Positions 47,901 through 59,180 of a stretch of 64,000 nucleotides of DNA are shown here, piece by piece. This DNA is from Bubalus kerabau (Eukaryota > Chordata > Mammalia > Artiodactyla > Bovidae): the NCBI RefSeq assembly GCF_029407905.1, contig NC_073645.1:54207501-54271500 (forward strand), in the 5' to 3' direction. The notes under the pieces were generated by a model. It was given only the letters and a program-made list of their open reading frames with translations, searched no databases and was not told the DNA's origin. The number at the start of each line of letters is the position of its first letter. Position 1 is the first letter of the stretch. A program made the translations under genes and the position numbers.

Positions 47901-50900
47901 AGAGAATGTTTACTTTTCACTGTATACTTCTGCATATGGTTTTACTTTTACTTTTAAATGTTAATAGACTTCCCTAGGTGAGCCAAAAATGAATTTATAG
48001 TTTTCTTGAGCAACCATTTGTCCAGGTATTATTAATAGACTAGGCAGTGAGCTGCATCTTTATTTTTTTTTCTTTATTGCATATTATAAGGTAAGGCACA
48101 GAGTGGGAAAGCAGAATATATCTGTTGAACAAGTCAACTAATATATTGTTAATAAAAAAAAAATCAAGGGTACAACTGCCTGTGTTATTATATGAGCCCC
48201 TACTTTTTACTTCTTATTTTAAAAATTTTCAAATTTACTTAAAAGTTGCAGAAGTAGAACACATAGCTCTATATGCCATTCACCCCAATTTTACATTTGC
48301 TAATAATCATGAACTTTGAGAATAAGTTGCAGATACAATTCTTCATTACCCCCAAATATCCCAGTGTGAAGTTCTGAAGTACAAGGGCATGCTCCTGTGT
48401 AGTAACAACAGTACAACAATTAAAACAGAGAACAACAGTGAGAGATATTAACATGTGATCATCAAGTGGTACTTTAAAAACGTCTCCTACTTTCACTTTT
48501 ATAAATTAAAAGTTCCACAAGTATCAGTTACATAGTCCTGGTAGAAAAAAAACAAATATTAAGATTAAAAACGTTCCTTCACCTTTGCATTGCCCTTAGA
48601 AACTAGATTGGAGAAGGCAATGGCAACCCACTCCAGTACTCTTGCCTGGAAAATCCCATGGACAGAGGAGCCTGGTGGGCTGCAGTCCATGGGGTTGCTA
48701 AGAGTTGGACACGACTGAGTGGCTTCACTTTCCCTTTTCACTTTCATGCATTGGAGAAGGAAATGGCAACCCACTCCAGCGTTCATGCCTGGAGAATTCC
48801 AGGGACGGGGGAGCCTGGTGGGCTGCCATCTATGGGGTCGCACAGAACTGGACACGACTGAAGCGACTTAGCAGCAGCAGAAACTAGATCCCTCCTTCAG
48901 AGTCATCAATTAGGAAATCAGCCTCCAGACATCTTTCTGTGCAACCTACACAGTATTGCAATTTTTCCATCTTGCTTTACTCTCATAAAAATATCTGTTT
49001 TGAAGATCATATTGTATCTGTATGTCTAATAATTTACAAGTTGACTTGGTTAAGTGGATTTTAATTCCACTTCCTCTTCATTTTAGAAATCCACTGCACA
49101 GGTATATCCCAGTGTGCATGGGATTTAGCTATTCCCGTCCCAAGTTTTCCTACCACCATCTAGGCTCCAGTGACTATCCGATCCATGCATCTATATACGT
49201 CCTGTGTGATTCTCTAGGAATGTGACCAAAAAGGGGAGAAGATAATTTAAATGTTAAAACTTGTGCCAGAAGGACTACTGCAAAGCCTTTACCCTTTCTT
49301 CCTCTCATCAGAGTATGATATGGTCTGTATGTTTACACTATTGTTAACGCTAGATAGCACCACTGCCCCCTTTTTTAAACAACCTAATAGACTGAAAATG
49401 GAGTCTTGATGTCTTATTTTCTTTCACTGCTATAGAATGAATGTTTGTGTCCCTCCATATTTCATTTGTTGACATCCTAAAGTCTAATGAGATGGTATTA
49501 GAGGGTGGGGCCTATGGGAGGTGATTAGGTCATGAGGCTGCAGCCCTCATGAATGAGATTAGCACCTTATAAGAGACCCCAGAGAGCTCCCTTGCCCATT
49601 CTGCTGTGAAGACACAGATGGACATCTAAGATTCAAGATATTGGTCCTCACCACACGCGAGAAATGGTATTTCACCAGTTATAAGACACTAGTGAAGTCA
49701 ACTGCATCTAAATATGCTAGCTTAATGAACTTGAAACAAAGATACTAAGAGGTTTCTTTAGCACAGTGGTGAACACAGTAGGTGCTTAAGAAAAGAGATC
49801 TATATGTATCTGTTCTGTTTTTCTTTTTGTTCTTAGCTGAGGATTGTTACTGAACGCCACTCCCTGCTCCAAGCAAGCTTTCTGTGCTAAGTTTATTTCA
49901 TTATGTAAACCTTCATTTTATTTATTAAAAAAAAAAAAAAAAAAGGCCATAAAGCACCTGTCACGTACCAAAACTACTGCCTGCAGGTGTGACGGATATG
50001 ACCAAGGCGGGTTCATGAGAGAATCTTAACAAGGGGAGACAGGTAGGCCAAGAAGAGCAGAGTCAACAAGCTGAGGGATGCGTGTTCCTTGTACAATTTC
50101 TCTCCCCTTTTGTGTTAACACCTAGGAGCATATCCTTCGAGGGGTGGACAAGCCTGGGAATATTTTATATCTTTCTTCTCTATGCTAGGCTGTAATTTCA
50201 GAAAACTTTATAACTGTAATGAGCTGCCATGCCTCTCCTTTCCCGGTGAGGTGGGAGCCATTGCTCAATAGGTCAGTGTCAGGAAGAAAAAAAAAACCTT
50301 AATGCTATGTGGGACAGTCTGGATTCCGGTTTGGGGGGAGGGGGAATCCATTGTTGAGGACCATTATGGAACAACAGGGAAATTCAGGTGTTCGGTGCTG
50401 TGAGATGAGAGATATGGGACAGACTCCTTCCCTCGGGTGACACAGCCCCGAGAACAAGTCCCTTTATGTTGCAGGAGATGCCTGTGGAGACGCTCAGGAT
50501 CAGATTGAAAGGATGCCCTCTGTCTACTTTAACCTACTTAAGCAAAGCTGCTGCTGCTGCGAAGTCGCTTCAGTCGTGTCCGACTCTGTGCGGCCCCATA
50601 GACGGCAGCCCACCAGGCCCCCCCGTCCCTGGGGTTCTCCAGGCAACAGTACTGGGGTGGGGTGCCATTGCCTTCTCCGTAAGCAAAGCAGATGGCGCCA
50701 AACGAGGCCAAAGGCAGCGAGTGAACGCGGGACACGGGCCTGTGGGTGATTCCCCGCGGCACCAGGCAGAGCGCCAAGACCCTTCCCATGGGGCTGAAGG
50801 GCATTTTTCCTCACGCCGCCCCGACTCTGAGGAAGCGGCGCCCGCGTGCGCTCCCTGCCCGCCCAGCCTTCAGCAGCCGCGGTTGGGGGCCGCCGCCAGG

Positions 50901-50981
50901 CCCAGCTCTACCTCTGGCCTCGTCAGTCGGGCCCACTGCTCCCGCCGCTTCAGCATTCGACGATCCCGGCCGCCCAGCCAT
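38921..50981 (-). CDS. SYCE1: Synaptonemal complex central element protein 1, complete
   Basis: SYCE1 is a coiled-coil protein of the synaptonemal complex central element, needed for synapsis; known partners are SYCP1, SYCE3 and SIX6OS1. Coding exons, in transcript order: 50981-50912, 43844-43782, 43167-43108, 42792-42718, 42093-42046, 41822-41768, 41109-41020, 40772-40709, 39962-39896, 39813-39693, 39622-39512, 39361-39274, 39049-38921. They total 1041 bases, 346 residues (human 351), in one frame with GT/AG at every junction. Landmarks are MAGR start, SQKIEDLMEMV, VGSLEPRVEVLINRINEVQQ, TMLQECKERISALN, FEEQLEDLM, EDVKHRLCS and a Gln/Arg-rich coiled coil ([20 protein letters not shown]). The C-terminus (ANPKPLGVSEDKD... 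DLDFSK) diverges from human. Intron 1 is 7.1 kb; the other twelve exons fit in 4.9 kb. Exon 2 has a weak donor (GTCACG). Confidence 0.97.
39836..39866. repeat. (GGGCA)n pentanucleotide repeat
   Basis: About six GGGCA units in the SYCE1 intron between exons 10 and 9 (39814-39895 side). Likely length-polymorphic. Confidence 0.9.
44343..45430 (-). mobile_element. BovB LINE in SYCE1 intron 1
   Basis: Same orientation as SYCE1 transcription (minus). Frames 45368-44901 (RT with YADD) and 44879-44550 (C-terminal domain) are two long open stretches broken between them. The 3' end with AGTTCAGTTCAG is at 44343. It is 5'-truncated within the reverse transcriptase. Confidence 0.92.
45962..46170 (+). 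mobile_element. Bov-tA SINE in SYCE1 intron 1
   Basis: Head from 45962 (GGCTTCCCTGGTGGCTC), body with CTCTCTGGAGAAGGGAATGG, end near the CAACTAAGCGACTAACAC block. Confidence 0.9.
46405..47215 (-). mobile_element. L1 3'-region, antisense, split by BovB
   Basis: 46405-46718 (AGTATGATAACCTCTAGG, CCCATGTTGCTGCAAATGGC) and 47010-47215 (TTCTCTTGTCTCCACACCCT, CAGTGTGAGGTGATACC) are consecutive parts of an antisense L1 3' region. A BovB 3' fragment at about 46720-47005 divides them. Confidence 0.75.
46720..47005 (-). mobile_element. BovB 3' fragment nested in L1
   Basis: The minus-strand frame 46973-46734 carries the BovB C-terminal block (LRLQYFGHLM, QQKMRWLDGITDSMDKS). It lies inside the antisense L1 described for this interval. 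Confidence 0.85.
47216..48607. mobile_element. Old LINE-type sequence, poorly classified
   Basis: 47340-47850 reads like a diverged sense L1 3' end (AGAGAATACTGTGCAGCCATTG and later CAGTATAATATAGAATCCC). 48230-48520 resembles an old antisense LINE segment (AACTTTGAGAATAAGTTGCAG). No gene. Confidence 0.4.
48608..48885 (+). mobile_element. Bov-A2 SINE
   Basis: Two Bov-A monomers in tandem (48608-48752 and 48753-48885), each with GGAGAAGG.AATGGCAACCC, GAGCCTGGTGGGCTGC and GGACACGACTGA, ending AGCAGCAGCAG. Bov-A2 is restricted to ruminants. Confidence 0.93.
49425..49720 (+). mobile_element. MLT1/MaLR-like LTR relic in SYCE1 intron 1
   Basis: Word order AATGTTTGTGTCCCTCC, GGTATTAGAGGGTGGGGCC, GGGAGGTGATTAGGTCATGA, GAGATTAGCACCTTATAAGA as in MaLR LTRs; a second relic of this type lies at 20101-20400. 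Confidence 0.55.
49721..50540. other. SYCE1 intron 1, unassigned
   Basis: Contains a poly(A) run at about 49926-49945 and no recognised repeat family. No exon candidate. Confidence 0.45.
50541..50685 (-). mobile_element. Bov-A monomer, antisense, next to the SYCE1 promoter
   Basis: Begins with GCTGCTGCTGCTGCGAAGTC and ends with TGCCATTGCCTTCTCC, the complement of a Bov-A monomer. It ends about 230 bases from SYCE1 exon 1's splice donor. Confidence 0.9.
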
Positions 50982-51330
50982 GTCCTCTCAGGTCACCGGC
51001 TGAGCGCCTCCTCTGGGATTGGACGGAACCCGCGCCAGGGGCGGGGCGTCCTCAGCACGCCTGCGCAGTGCACCTCTGCGCCGTACCCTCCTTCCAGCCG
51101 GCAGCTAGCGTGGCGGTTGGGCAAGCTCCAGTGCGCACGCTTGAGTCCACCCGGAACAGATTCCGTGCCGAGCAGGTGTGGGGCGCGCACGGGTCTTCCA
51201 GGCTGGCGATTGGCTAGTTGAGGAGCCGGTGACCTGCTAATGACAGAGGTCTCACGAGGGACTGTCCCACGTGGCGTCGCCCACCTTGCGAGGAGGGCAC
51301 CTGAACCTGGTGGTGGGGAGCCGAGTCTGC
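50690..51330 (-). promoter_or_regulatory. CpG-rich promoter of SYCE1
   Basis: Dense CpG across 50690-51330 surrounds the SYCE1 ATG (50981). On the gene's strand, CCAAT boxes are at 51018-51022 and 51206-51210, and NRF1-like GC-rich palindromes (TGCGCA) near 51062-51067 and 51132-51138. No TATA box is seen. The CpG-rich zone ends sharply toward the SINE on one side and the BovB on the other. Confidence 0.75.
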
Positions 51331-51401
51331 ACATGCTGAGAGGTTGGCGGTTTACCCAAGGACTGTGCGTGCCTTTCTGGAAGGAGGCCGTAAATTGTCC
51401 C

Positions 51402-52578
51402 CCAGTTCAGTTCAGTTCAGTCGCTCAGTCGTGTCCTACTCTTTGCGACCCCATGAATCGCAGCACGCCAGGCCTCCCTGTCCATCACCAACTCCGGGAG
51501 TTCACTGAGACTCACATCCATCGAGTCAGTGATGCCATCCAGCCATCTCATCCTCTGTCTTCCCCTTCTCCTCCTGCCCCCAATCCCTCCCAGCATCAGA
51601 GTCTTTTCCAATGAGTCAACTCTTCGCATGAGGTGGCCAAAGGACTGGAGTTTCAGCTTTAGCATCATTCCTTCCAAAGAAATCCCAGGGCTTATCTCCT
51701 TCAGAATGGACTGGTTGGATCTCCTTGCAGTCCAAGGGACTCTCAAGAGTCTTCTCCAACACTACAGTTCAAAAGCATCAATTCTTCGGCGCTCAGCCTT
51801 CTTCACAGTCTAACTCTCACATCCATACATGACCACAGGAAAAACCATAGCCTTGACTAGACGGACCTTTGTTGGCAAAGTAATGTCTCTGCTTTTGAAT
51901 ATGCTATCTAGATTGGTCATAACTTTCCTTCCAAGGAGTAAGCGTCTTTTAATTTCATGGCTGCAGTCACCATCTACAGTGATTTTGGATCCCAAAAAAT
52001 AAAGTCTGACACTGTTTCCCCATCTATTTCCTATGAAGTGATGGGACCGGATCCCATGATGTTCGTTTTCTGAATGTTGCACTTTAAGCCAACGTTTTCA
52101 ATCTCCATTTTCACTTTCATCAAGAGGCTTTTTAGTTCCTCTTCACTTTCTGCCATAAGAGTAGTGTCATCTGCATTTCTGAGGTTATTGATATTTCTCC
52201 CAGAAATCTTGATTCCAGCTTGTGTTTCTTCCAGTCCAGCGTTTCTCATGATGTACTCTGCATATAAGTTAAATAAGCAGGGTGACAATATACAGCCTTG
52301 ACATACTCCTTTTCCTATTTGGAATCAGTCTGTTGTTCCATGTCCAGTTCTAACTGTTGCTTCCTGACCTGCATCCAGATTTCTCAAGAGGCAGGTCAGG
52401 TGGTCTGGTATTCCCATCTCTTTCAGAATTTTCCACAGTTTATTGTGATCCACACAGTCAAAGGCTTTGGCATAGTCAATAGGGCAGAAATAGATGTTTT
52501 TCTGGAACTCTCTTGCTTTTCCCATGATCCAGTGGATGTTGGCAATTTGATCTCTGGTTCCTCTGCCTTTTCTAAAAC
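51402..52578 (-). mobile_element. BovB LINE, antisense, head-to-head pair member
   Basis: Frames 52582-52325 (RT palm), 52288-52031 (YADD region; NADD here), 52082-51810 and 51746-51417 (C-terminus) read in order on the minus strand. The copy begins within the RT at GFRKGRGTRD and runs to the 3' end at 51402. Confidence 0.93.
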
Positions 52579-54690
52579 CCACCCCCTCCTTATTGCAAAA
52601 TTCAGACTTAAATTGAAGAAAGTAGGGAAAACCACTAGACCATTCAGCTATGAGCTCAATCAGATCCCTTACGATTATACAGTGGAAGTGACAAATAGAT
52701 TCAAGGGACTAGATCTGATAGAGTGCTGGAATAACTGTGGACAGAGGTTCCTGACATTGTACAGGAGGCAGTGACCAAGACCATCTCCAAGAAAAAGAAA
52801 TGCAAAAGGGAAAAATGGTCGTCTTAGAGGCTTTACAAATAGCTGAGAAAAGAAGAGAAGCAAAAGGCAAAGGAGAATAGAGAAGATATACCCATGTGAA
52901 TGCAGAGTTCCAAAGAATAGCAAGGAGAGATAAGAAAGCCTTCCTCAGGGATCAATGCAAAGAAATAGAGGAAAACAATAGAATGGGAAAGACTAGAGAT
53001 CTCTTTAAGAAAATTAGATATACCAAGGGAACATTTCATGCAAAGATGGGCTCAATAAAGGACAGAAATGGTAGGGACCTAACAGAAGCAGAAGATATTA
53101 AGAAGGTGACAAGAATACACAGAAGAACTATACAAAAAAGATTTTCATGACCCAGATAATCATGATGGTGTGATCACTCACCTAGAGCCAGAAATCCTGG
53201 AGTCTGAAGTCAAGTGGGCCTTAGGAAGCATCGCTAGGAACACAGTGAGTGGAGGTGATGGAATTCCAGCTCAGCTATTTCTAATCCTTTTTAAAAGATG
53301 CTGCTGTTAAAGTGCTGCATTCAATATGCCAGCAAATTTGGAAAACTCAACGGTGGCCACAGGACTGGAAAAGGTCAGCTTTCATTCCAATCCAAAAGAA
53401 AGACAATGCCAAAGAATGTTCAAACTACCACACAATTGCACTCATCTCACATGCTAGCAAAGAATGCTAAAAATTCTCCAAGTGAGGCTTCAACAGTATG
53501 TGAACTGAGAACTTCCAAATGTTCAAGCTGGATTTAGAAAAGGCAGAGAAACCAGAGATCAAATTGTCAACATCTGCTGGATCTTAGCAAAAGCAAGAGA
53601 GTTCCAGAAAAACATCGACTTCTGCTTTATTGATTATGCCAAAGCCTTTGACTGTGTGGAACACAACAAACTGAAAAATTCTTCAGAGATGGAAATACCA
53701 GACCACCTGATCTGCCTCCTGAGAAATCTGTATGCAGGTCAGGAAGCAACAGTTAGAACTGGACATGGAACAACAGACTAGTTCCAAAGAGGGAAAGGAG
53801 TACGTCAAGGCTGTATATTGTCACCCTGCTTATTTAACTTATATGCAGAGTACATCATGGGAAATGCTGGGCTGGATGAAGCACAAGCTGGAATCAAGAT
53901 TTCTGGGAGAAATATCAATAACCTCAGATATGCAGATGACACCATCCTTATGGCAGAAAGCAAAGAACTGAGAAGCTTCTTGATGAAAGTGAAAGAGGAG
54001 AGTGAAAAGCTGGCTTAAAACTCAACATTCACAAAAGTAAGATCATGGCATCCAGTCCCATCACTTCATGGCAAATAAATGGGGACACAATGCAAACAGT
54101 GACATACTTTATTCTCTTGGGCTCCAAAATCAATGCAGATGGTGACTTCCTTCCTTGGAAGAAAATCTGTGACCAACCTAGGCAGCATATTAAAAAGCAG
54201 AGACATTACTTTGGTGACAAAAATCTGTCTAGTTTAAGCTATGGTTTTTACAGTAGTCAGGTATGGATGTGAGAGTTGGACCATAAAGAAAGCAGAGCAC
54301 TGAAGAATTGATGCTTTTGAACTGTGGTGTTGGAGAAGACTCTTGAGAATCCTTTGGATTGCAAGGAGATCCAACCAGTCCATCCTAAAGGAGGTCGGAC
54401 CTGAATATTCATTGGAAGGACTGATGCTGAAGCTGAAGTTCCAGTCCTTTGGCCACCTGATGTGAAGAACTGACTCATTGGAAAAGACTCTGATGCTGGG
54501 GAAGATTGAAGGCAGGAGGAGAAGGGGACGACAGAGGATGAGATGATTGGATGGTATCTCTGACTCGATGGACATGAGTTTGAGCAAGCTCTGGGAGTTG
54601 GTGATGGATGGGGAAGCCTGGCATGCTGCAGTCCATGGGGTCACATTGTCCTCCACAACTGAGTGACTGAACTTAACCGAACCTACAGAT
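52579..54690 (+). mobile_element. BovB LINE, sense, head-to-head pair member
   Basis: Starts at TTATTGCAAAATTC in the linker before the basic region and extends to the 3' end near 54690. Frames at 52896-53150, 53818-54018 and 54045-54272 carry the basic region, the YADD motif and the C-terminal part, broken by many stops. More decayed than its neighbour at 51402-52578. Confidence 0.92.
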
Positions 54691-55075
54691 GCTAGCATCC
54701 TCCATAGGATAGTGTTGCAGGAATTGGGATGTGTCTCGGGGATCAAGGTAAGGGGGATGAAGTAATGTGACACAAGCCTTGAGTGTTTCTTCTGGAATAT
54801 TCCTGTCTCATTGGCAATCTAGGAACAGAAGTTTCCCCAAACTGTACTCGCCCAAGGAAACAGAATCGGGCGTGAAGAAACGCTGCCGCCTTGTGGCCGC
54901 TTCGTGTAACAAAACCCTAAAAATCCGTGCCGATGGGCTCCTCTTCCTCTGAAGCCCTCCAGGACTGTCAGTGACGCATGCTCTCAAGTCATGTCCCGGG
55001 TAAAGCGTTGGAAGACAGTTCAGAGCACGGCAACTTCCAGGAGGCCAGTTTCAAGAAGTAAATGGTATTCATGAT
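54691..55075. other. Gap between BovB and L1 remnant
   Basis: No feature recognised. Confidence 0.45.
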
Positions 55076-55205
55076 GGGTGATTTTCGAAAGTATCTGGAA
55101 AAATACTCTACCTCATTCACTATTAAATCAATGCAAACCAAAACGATCATGAAGAATCAGCTCACACTGGTCACATTCGCCAGCACCAAAAAGATCTACA
55201 AAGAA

Positions 55206-55679
55206 TAAATCCTGCAGACTGTAAGGTATAGTTCGGGCCAAGGCAGAAAAGGAGAGACGACCTCAACGGAAGTAGGTTACCTTTATTCAGGCAAGGAGGG
55301 GCGACAGTCGGCCTAATGACCAGGCTGAGTGCCGAGAGGGATCAGGGAGGCTCCATATTTATAGGGAGGTTTGTGGAAGCGATAAGGGAAATGTTAATCA
55401 AGCAGGATGTTTTGGGTATTCTTTAGTTGAGATGGCATTTGTAGTTGGGCAGGGGATGATAAGTCTTCGGAGCAGGTGTAGAGGGTGGAAGGTTTCTGGA
55501 CAGGGAGTGATAAGTCCCAGATAGATACAACTGGCCTGGAGCACCAGGGAGGGACCTAAAGTTCTGTTTTGTTTTCTCCAAAGTTAGATGATTCAGCAAG
55601 GGCCTTTTTAGGCCCAAAGACTCCTTCACAGAGGGCATAGGATAAGAGGAATCCTCCTTTTCTCTGGGTAGGCGTATGA
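55206..55679 (-). mobile_element. LTR-like insertion 1 in the L1 remnant
   Basis: The block begins TGTAAGGTATAG, contains an antisense poly(A) signal complement (TTTATTCAGGCAAGG near 55281-55295) and purine-rich text, and interrupts L1 cleanly. It resembles a ruminant ERV solo LTR in antisense, but family and exact termini are not established. Confidence 0.5.
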
Positions 55680-55806
55680 ATGGGTGCAGGAACTCTGGAA
55701 AATAGCATGGAGGTTTCTTAAAAAACTAAAAACTGAGGTACCATATTATCTGGCAATCCCTCTGCTGGGTTTAGATCCAGAGAATATCAGAATTCAAAAT
55801 GACACG

Positions 55807-56159
55807 TGTGTAAGGTGAGCGTGGAGAAGAAGAGAGTGAGCCAGGCAGTCAGGCCGAGAAAGATTTATTATAGGAAGAAAGAAAGTGACTGGCTTTAGAG
55901 AGAAACCAGTGCTCAGCCTTTACAGCCAGCCCTGCTTAGTTTATCTTCAGCTGGGGTCTTGTGATCATGGGTCTCACAGGCAGTGGTCATGTCTGGCACC
56001 AGCAGGGAAAAACAGGATATCAGCCTTAAAGAAAGAACAGGATGCTCACCAGGGCAATGTGGCCACTGTGACTTCATACCTTGTTTGTCAGGTCACCACA
56101 ATGGGCGTTTTACACTGTCCACTGTGAGGCCCTTGTGGACCCAACGACATGCACCCCGG
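55807..56159 (-). mobile_element. LTR-like insertion 2 in the L1 remnant
   Basis: Begins TGTAAGGTGAGC, contains GATTTATTATAGGAAGAAAG (near 55862-55881) and ends CGGCTTGCA, so it is bounded by TG...CA. It shares its first eight bases and layout with insertion 1. Probably an antisense solo LTR of a related family. Confidence 0.5.
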
Positions 56160-56297
56160 CTTGCAGGGCAGCACAGTGTATAATAGCCAAGACACTGGAT
56201 TGACCAAAACCTGCAGCAGCAGAAAAATGAAGATAGAATCGTACACCTCTACACTGGAGGCCTACTCAGCCTTAAAAAAACATGGAATAATGAATCC

Positions 56298-57947
56298 TCT
56301 TTAAGAAAATTTATTAAAGGGTTTTCAGATAAATACAAGTTTCTGATTTTCAGAAAATAATACTGAATTGAGTAAAAAAAAATTGAAGGATTCTAGTGAG
56401 AAACCTGATGTCTTCATAAAGCTGCTAACAAAAGGGATTAGTTACATAGAACTGATTAAACTGGTAAATATGGTTGTAATTTTTATGGTCTGTATCTCAA
56501 AGGATTACTGGTTTAAATCTGTGTTTTCCATGTGTAAGAAAAAAACTTCGCCTTCAATTAATTATGACTTGCATTAAATAGTTTGGTAGACTATGCTTTT
56601 TGGAACATTTATCTTTTTTTCTCTACCTGGTCTCTACTAGTAACATGTGCTTCTCTCAAAGATTAATCCGTGCATAAGTGTGCACGGCCAGTACCATGAA
56701 ACCGCAGGTCGCTCATCAAATCCGTTATGGCTCCTTTGGTCACTGTATTATTATACTGGACTATAACTAGTTATACTAATCATCGGTTAAATTTGTTCTT
56801 TGTTTTCAGAGTGTGCTTTTGCCTCTGTGATGCATTATGTCAGTCATGCCATGCTGCAGTACTTATATCCTGTCTAATTTGTTAGATTGTTGTCTCTTAG
56901 AGTAACCAATGTGTTCATCAGAGCTCCCACAAAGTTAATATGACTAAAAATATTTGAAGAAATAATTGTAATAGTGTGATTCTAGATATGAGAAGAAACA
57001 AGAAGGGAAAATGTCTCCTGGATTACAGTTGGACAGAATCCAGAGAATTTTAATTATTGATGGGGCCTGGTCCAAATCTTAACACCTGGAGTGATATATC
57101 AAGAATTTTTTGACTGAACAGGGATGAACCTCCCATTGGCATGGGACAAACATTGATCTTGAAATGTTTCCCAACAATGTCATTCATGACCGAGAGGGGA
57201 AGACCTGAGAAATGGAATCAGCAATTGCAGCTCTTCAGTGTGAGCCAGTGTGCCCTGAGAAAGGGGAATGCCTGCCACCTGGCAGTCATTAGACTGCAGC
57301 CACTCCAGCCACTCCCTGTGGTGAAACTTGAGGGAACTCTGAGAATGCAGGATTACAGGCCCCAGATAGCTAAGATATATAAAATAGATTCAATGAACCC
57401 TGACTCTGGCATCTTCCCATGCATAGAAAAGCGCTAAATTTCTTACATTGAGATGCTGCCTCTTACCTTTGAAGTATTTCTAAGTCTACAGGTGTAAAGT
57501 AGGTACTTTTCCAAGAGGAATAAGGGAAGGCGAGTCTCAACATTTGAAAAGAGTGGCACTGACGGCAGGCACTCCCAGGAAGGCCCATCTGACAAGCAAG
57601 ACATCCCCCCTTCTCCCACAAGACTACGGGATGGACACTGAGGGGGGATTGTAACCAGGAAGGGTTAATTTTAAATTTACACTGGATCTGCTTCTGTGAC
57701 TTTAACCTTTTTTTGTTACAATGAACATGCAAAACGGCCGACTTCAGGGAGATAGCGTGAGCTGTCCACTCATAAAGGACTATTAGGAAGTGAAACTAAC
57801 ACATTCCCTTGCCTGAGGCTTGCCATTCTAGGGGACATTTGCAAGGATTGAATAGTCTTTTTACTTTGTTTCCTCACCTTCTCACCATCTCTGATTCATA
57901 AAAGAACCTGGCAAACAGGCCTGGACAACATGTTTATTTTCTTGGCC
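56298..57947. other. Intergenic, nothing recognised
   Basis: The frames at 56368-56577 and 57141-57437 (plus) have no recognised domain. No tRNA or exon candidate was seen. Confidence 0.4.
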
Positions 57948-58750
57948 AGTTCAGTTCAGTCACTCAGGTCATGTCCGACTCTTTGTGACCCCATGGACTG
58001 CAGCACTCCAGGCCTCCCTGTCCATCACCAAATATTGGAGTTTACTCAAATTCATGTCCATTGAATCGGTGATGCCATCCAACCATCTCATCCTCTGTCA
58101 TTCCCTTCTCCTCCTGCCCTCAACCTTTCCCAGCATCAGGGTCTTTTCAAATGAGGCAGTTCTTCACATCAGGTGGCCAAAGGATTGGAGTTTCAGCTTT
58201 AGCATCAGTCCTTCCAATGAATATTCAGGACTGATTTCCTTTAGGATGGACTGATTGGATCTCCTTGCAGTCCGAGGAACTCTCAAGAGTCTTCTCCAAC
58301 ACCACAGTTCAAAAGCATCAGTTCTTCGGCACTCAGCTTTCTTTATAGTCCAACTCTCACATCCACGTGTGACTACTGGAAAAACCATAGCTTTGACTAG
58401 ATGGACCTTTGTTGGCAAAGTAATGTCTCTGCTTTTTAATATGCTGTCTAGGTTGGTCACAACTTTTCTTCCAAGGAGTAAGCATCTTTCAATTTCATGG
58501 CTACAGTCACCATCTGCAGTGATTTTTGGAGCCCCCCAAAATGAAGTCTGTCACTATTTCCACTGTCTCCCCATCTATTTGCTGTGAAGTGATGGGACCA
58601 GATGCCATGATCTTAGTTTTCTGGATGTTGAGTTTTAAGCCAACTTTTTCACTCTCCTCTTTCACTTTTATCAAGAGGCTGTTTAGTTCCTCTTCGCTTT
58701 CTGCCATAAGGGTGGTGTGATCTGCATATCTGAGGTTCTTGATATTTCAA
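57948..58750 (-). mobile_element. BovB LINE 3' portion, antisense
   Basis: Minus-strand frames 58707-58507 and 58460-58164 give the post-RT segment and C-terminal domain; 3' end at 57948 (AGTTCAGTTCAGTCAC). 5'-truncated just after the YADD motif. Confidence 0.92.
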
Positions 58751-58967
58751 TTTTGTTCTATTTTAAACTTTTGCTAATGTTATATTTCAAATGAAAATGC
58801 AGCCGTGTAAATGAACATTTTGTTTAATGTGTTGTTTCTAGTATAAGGTTATGCATAAGTGGAAAAAGTGCAACACATATGGGGACTTATGTCTTCTGCA
58901 ATTTTTAGATATAATCTCTGTATCTCTCTATATAGATATATATACACACTATAGGTCAGCCACGTAT

Positions 58968-59180
58968 ATCAGTTCAATTCAGTTGCTCAGTCGTGTCCAA
59001 CTCTTTGCGACCCCGTGGACTGCAGCACGCCAGGCTTCCCTGTCCATCACCAACTCCTGGAGCCTACTCAAACTCATGTCCATCGCGTTGGTGATGCCAT
59101 CCAACCATTTCATCCTCTGTCGTCCCCTTCTCCTCCCGCCTTCAATCTTTCCCAGCATCGGGGTCTTTTCTAATGAGTCG
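58968..59180 (-). mobile_element. BovB LINE 3' end, antisense, short
   Basis: The terminal 0.2 kb of BovB (CAATTCAGTTGCTCAGTCGT at the low-coordinate end, AGCATCGGGGTCTTTTCTAA at the other). Confidence 0.88.

Larger units (their letters stand above)
55076..56297 (+). mobile_element. L1 ORF2 3' remnant, split by two insertions
   Basis: Three ordered pieces of an L1 ORF2 C-terminal region: 55076-55205 (AACCAAAACGATCATGAAGA), 55680-55806 (GCATGGAGGTTTCTTAAAAA) and 56160-56297 (GCAGCACAGTGTATAATAGC). All are sense and heavily mutated. Two LTR-like blocks separate them. Confidence 0.75.

Noticed and set aside
50466..51221. 251-codon plus-strand open frame across the CpG-rich zone
   Set aside because: High G+C removes stop codons; it begins in a SINE, has low-complexity Pro/Ala/Ser/Arg composition and matches nothing recognised. 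A divergent gene opposite SYCE1 is not supported.
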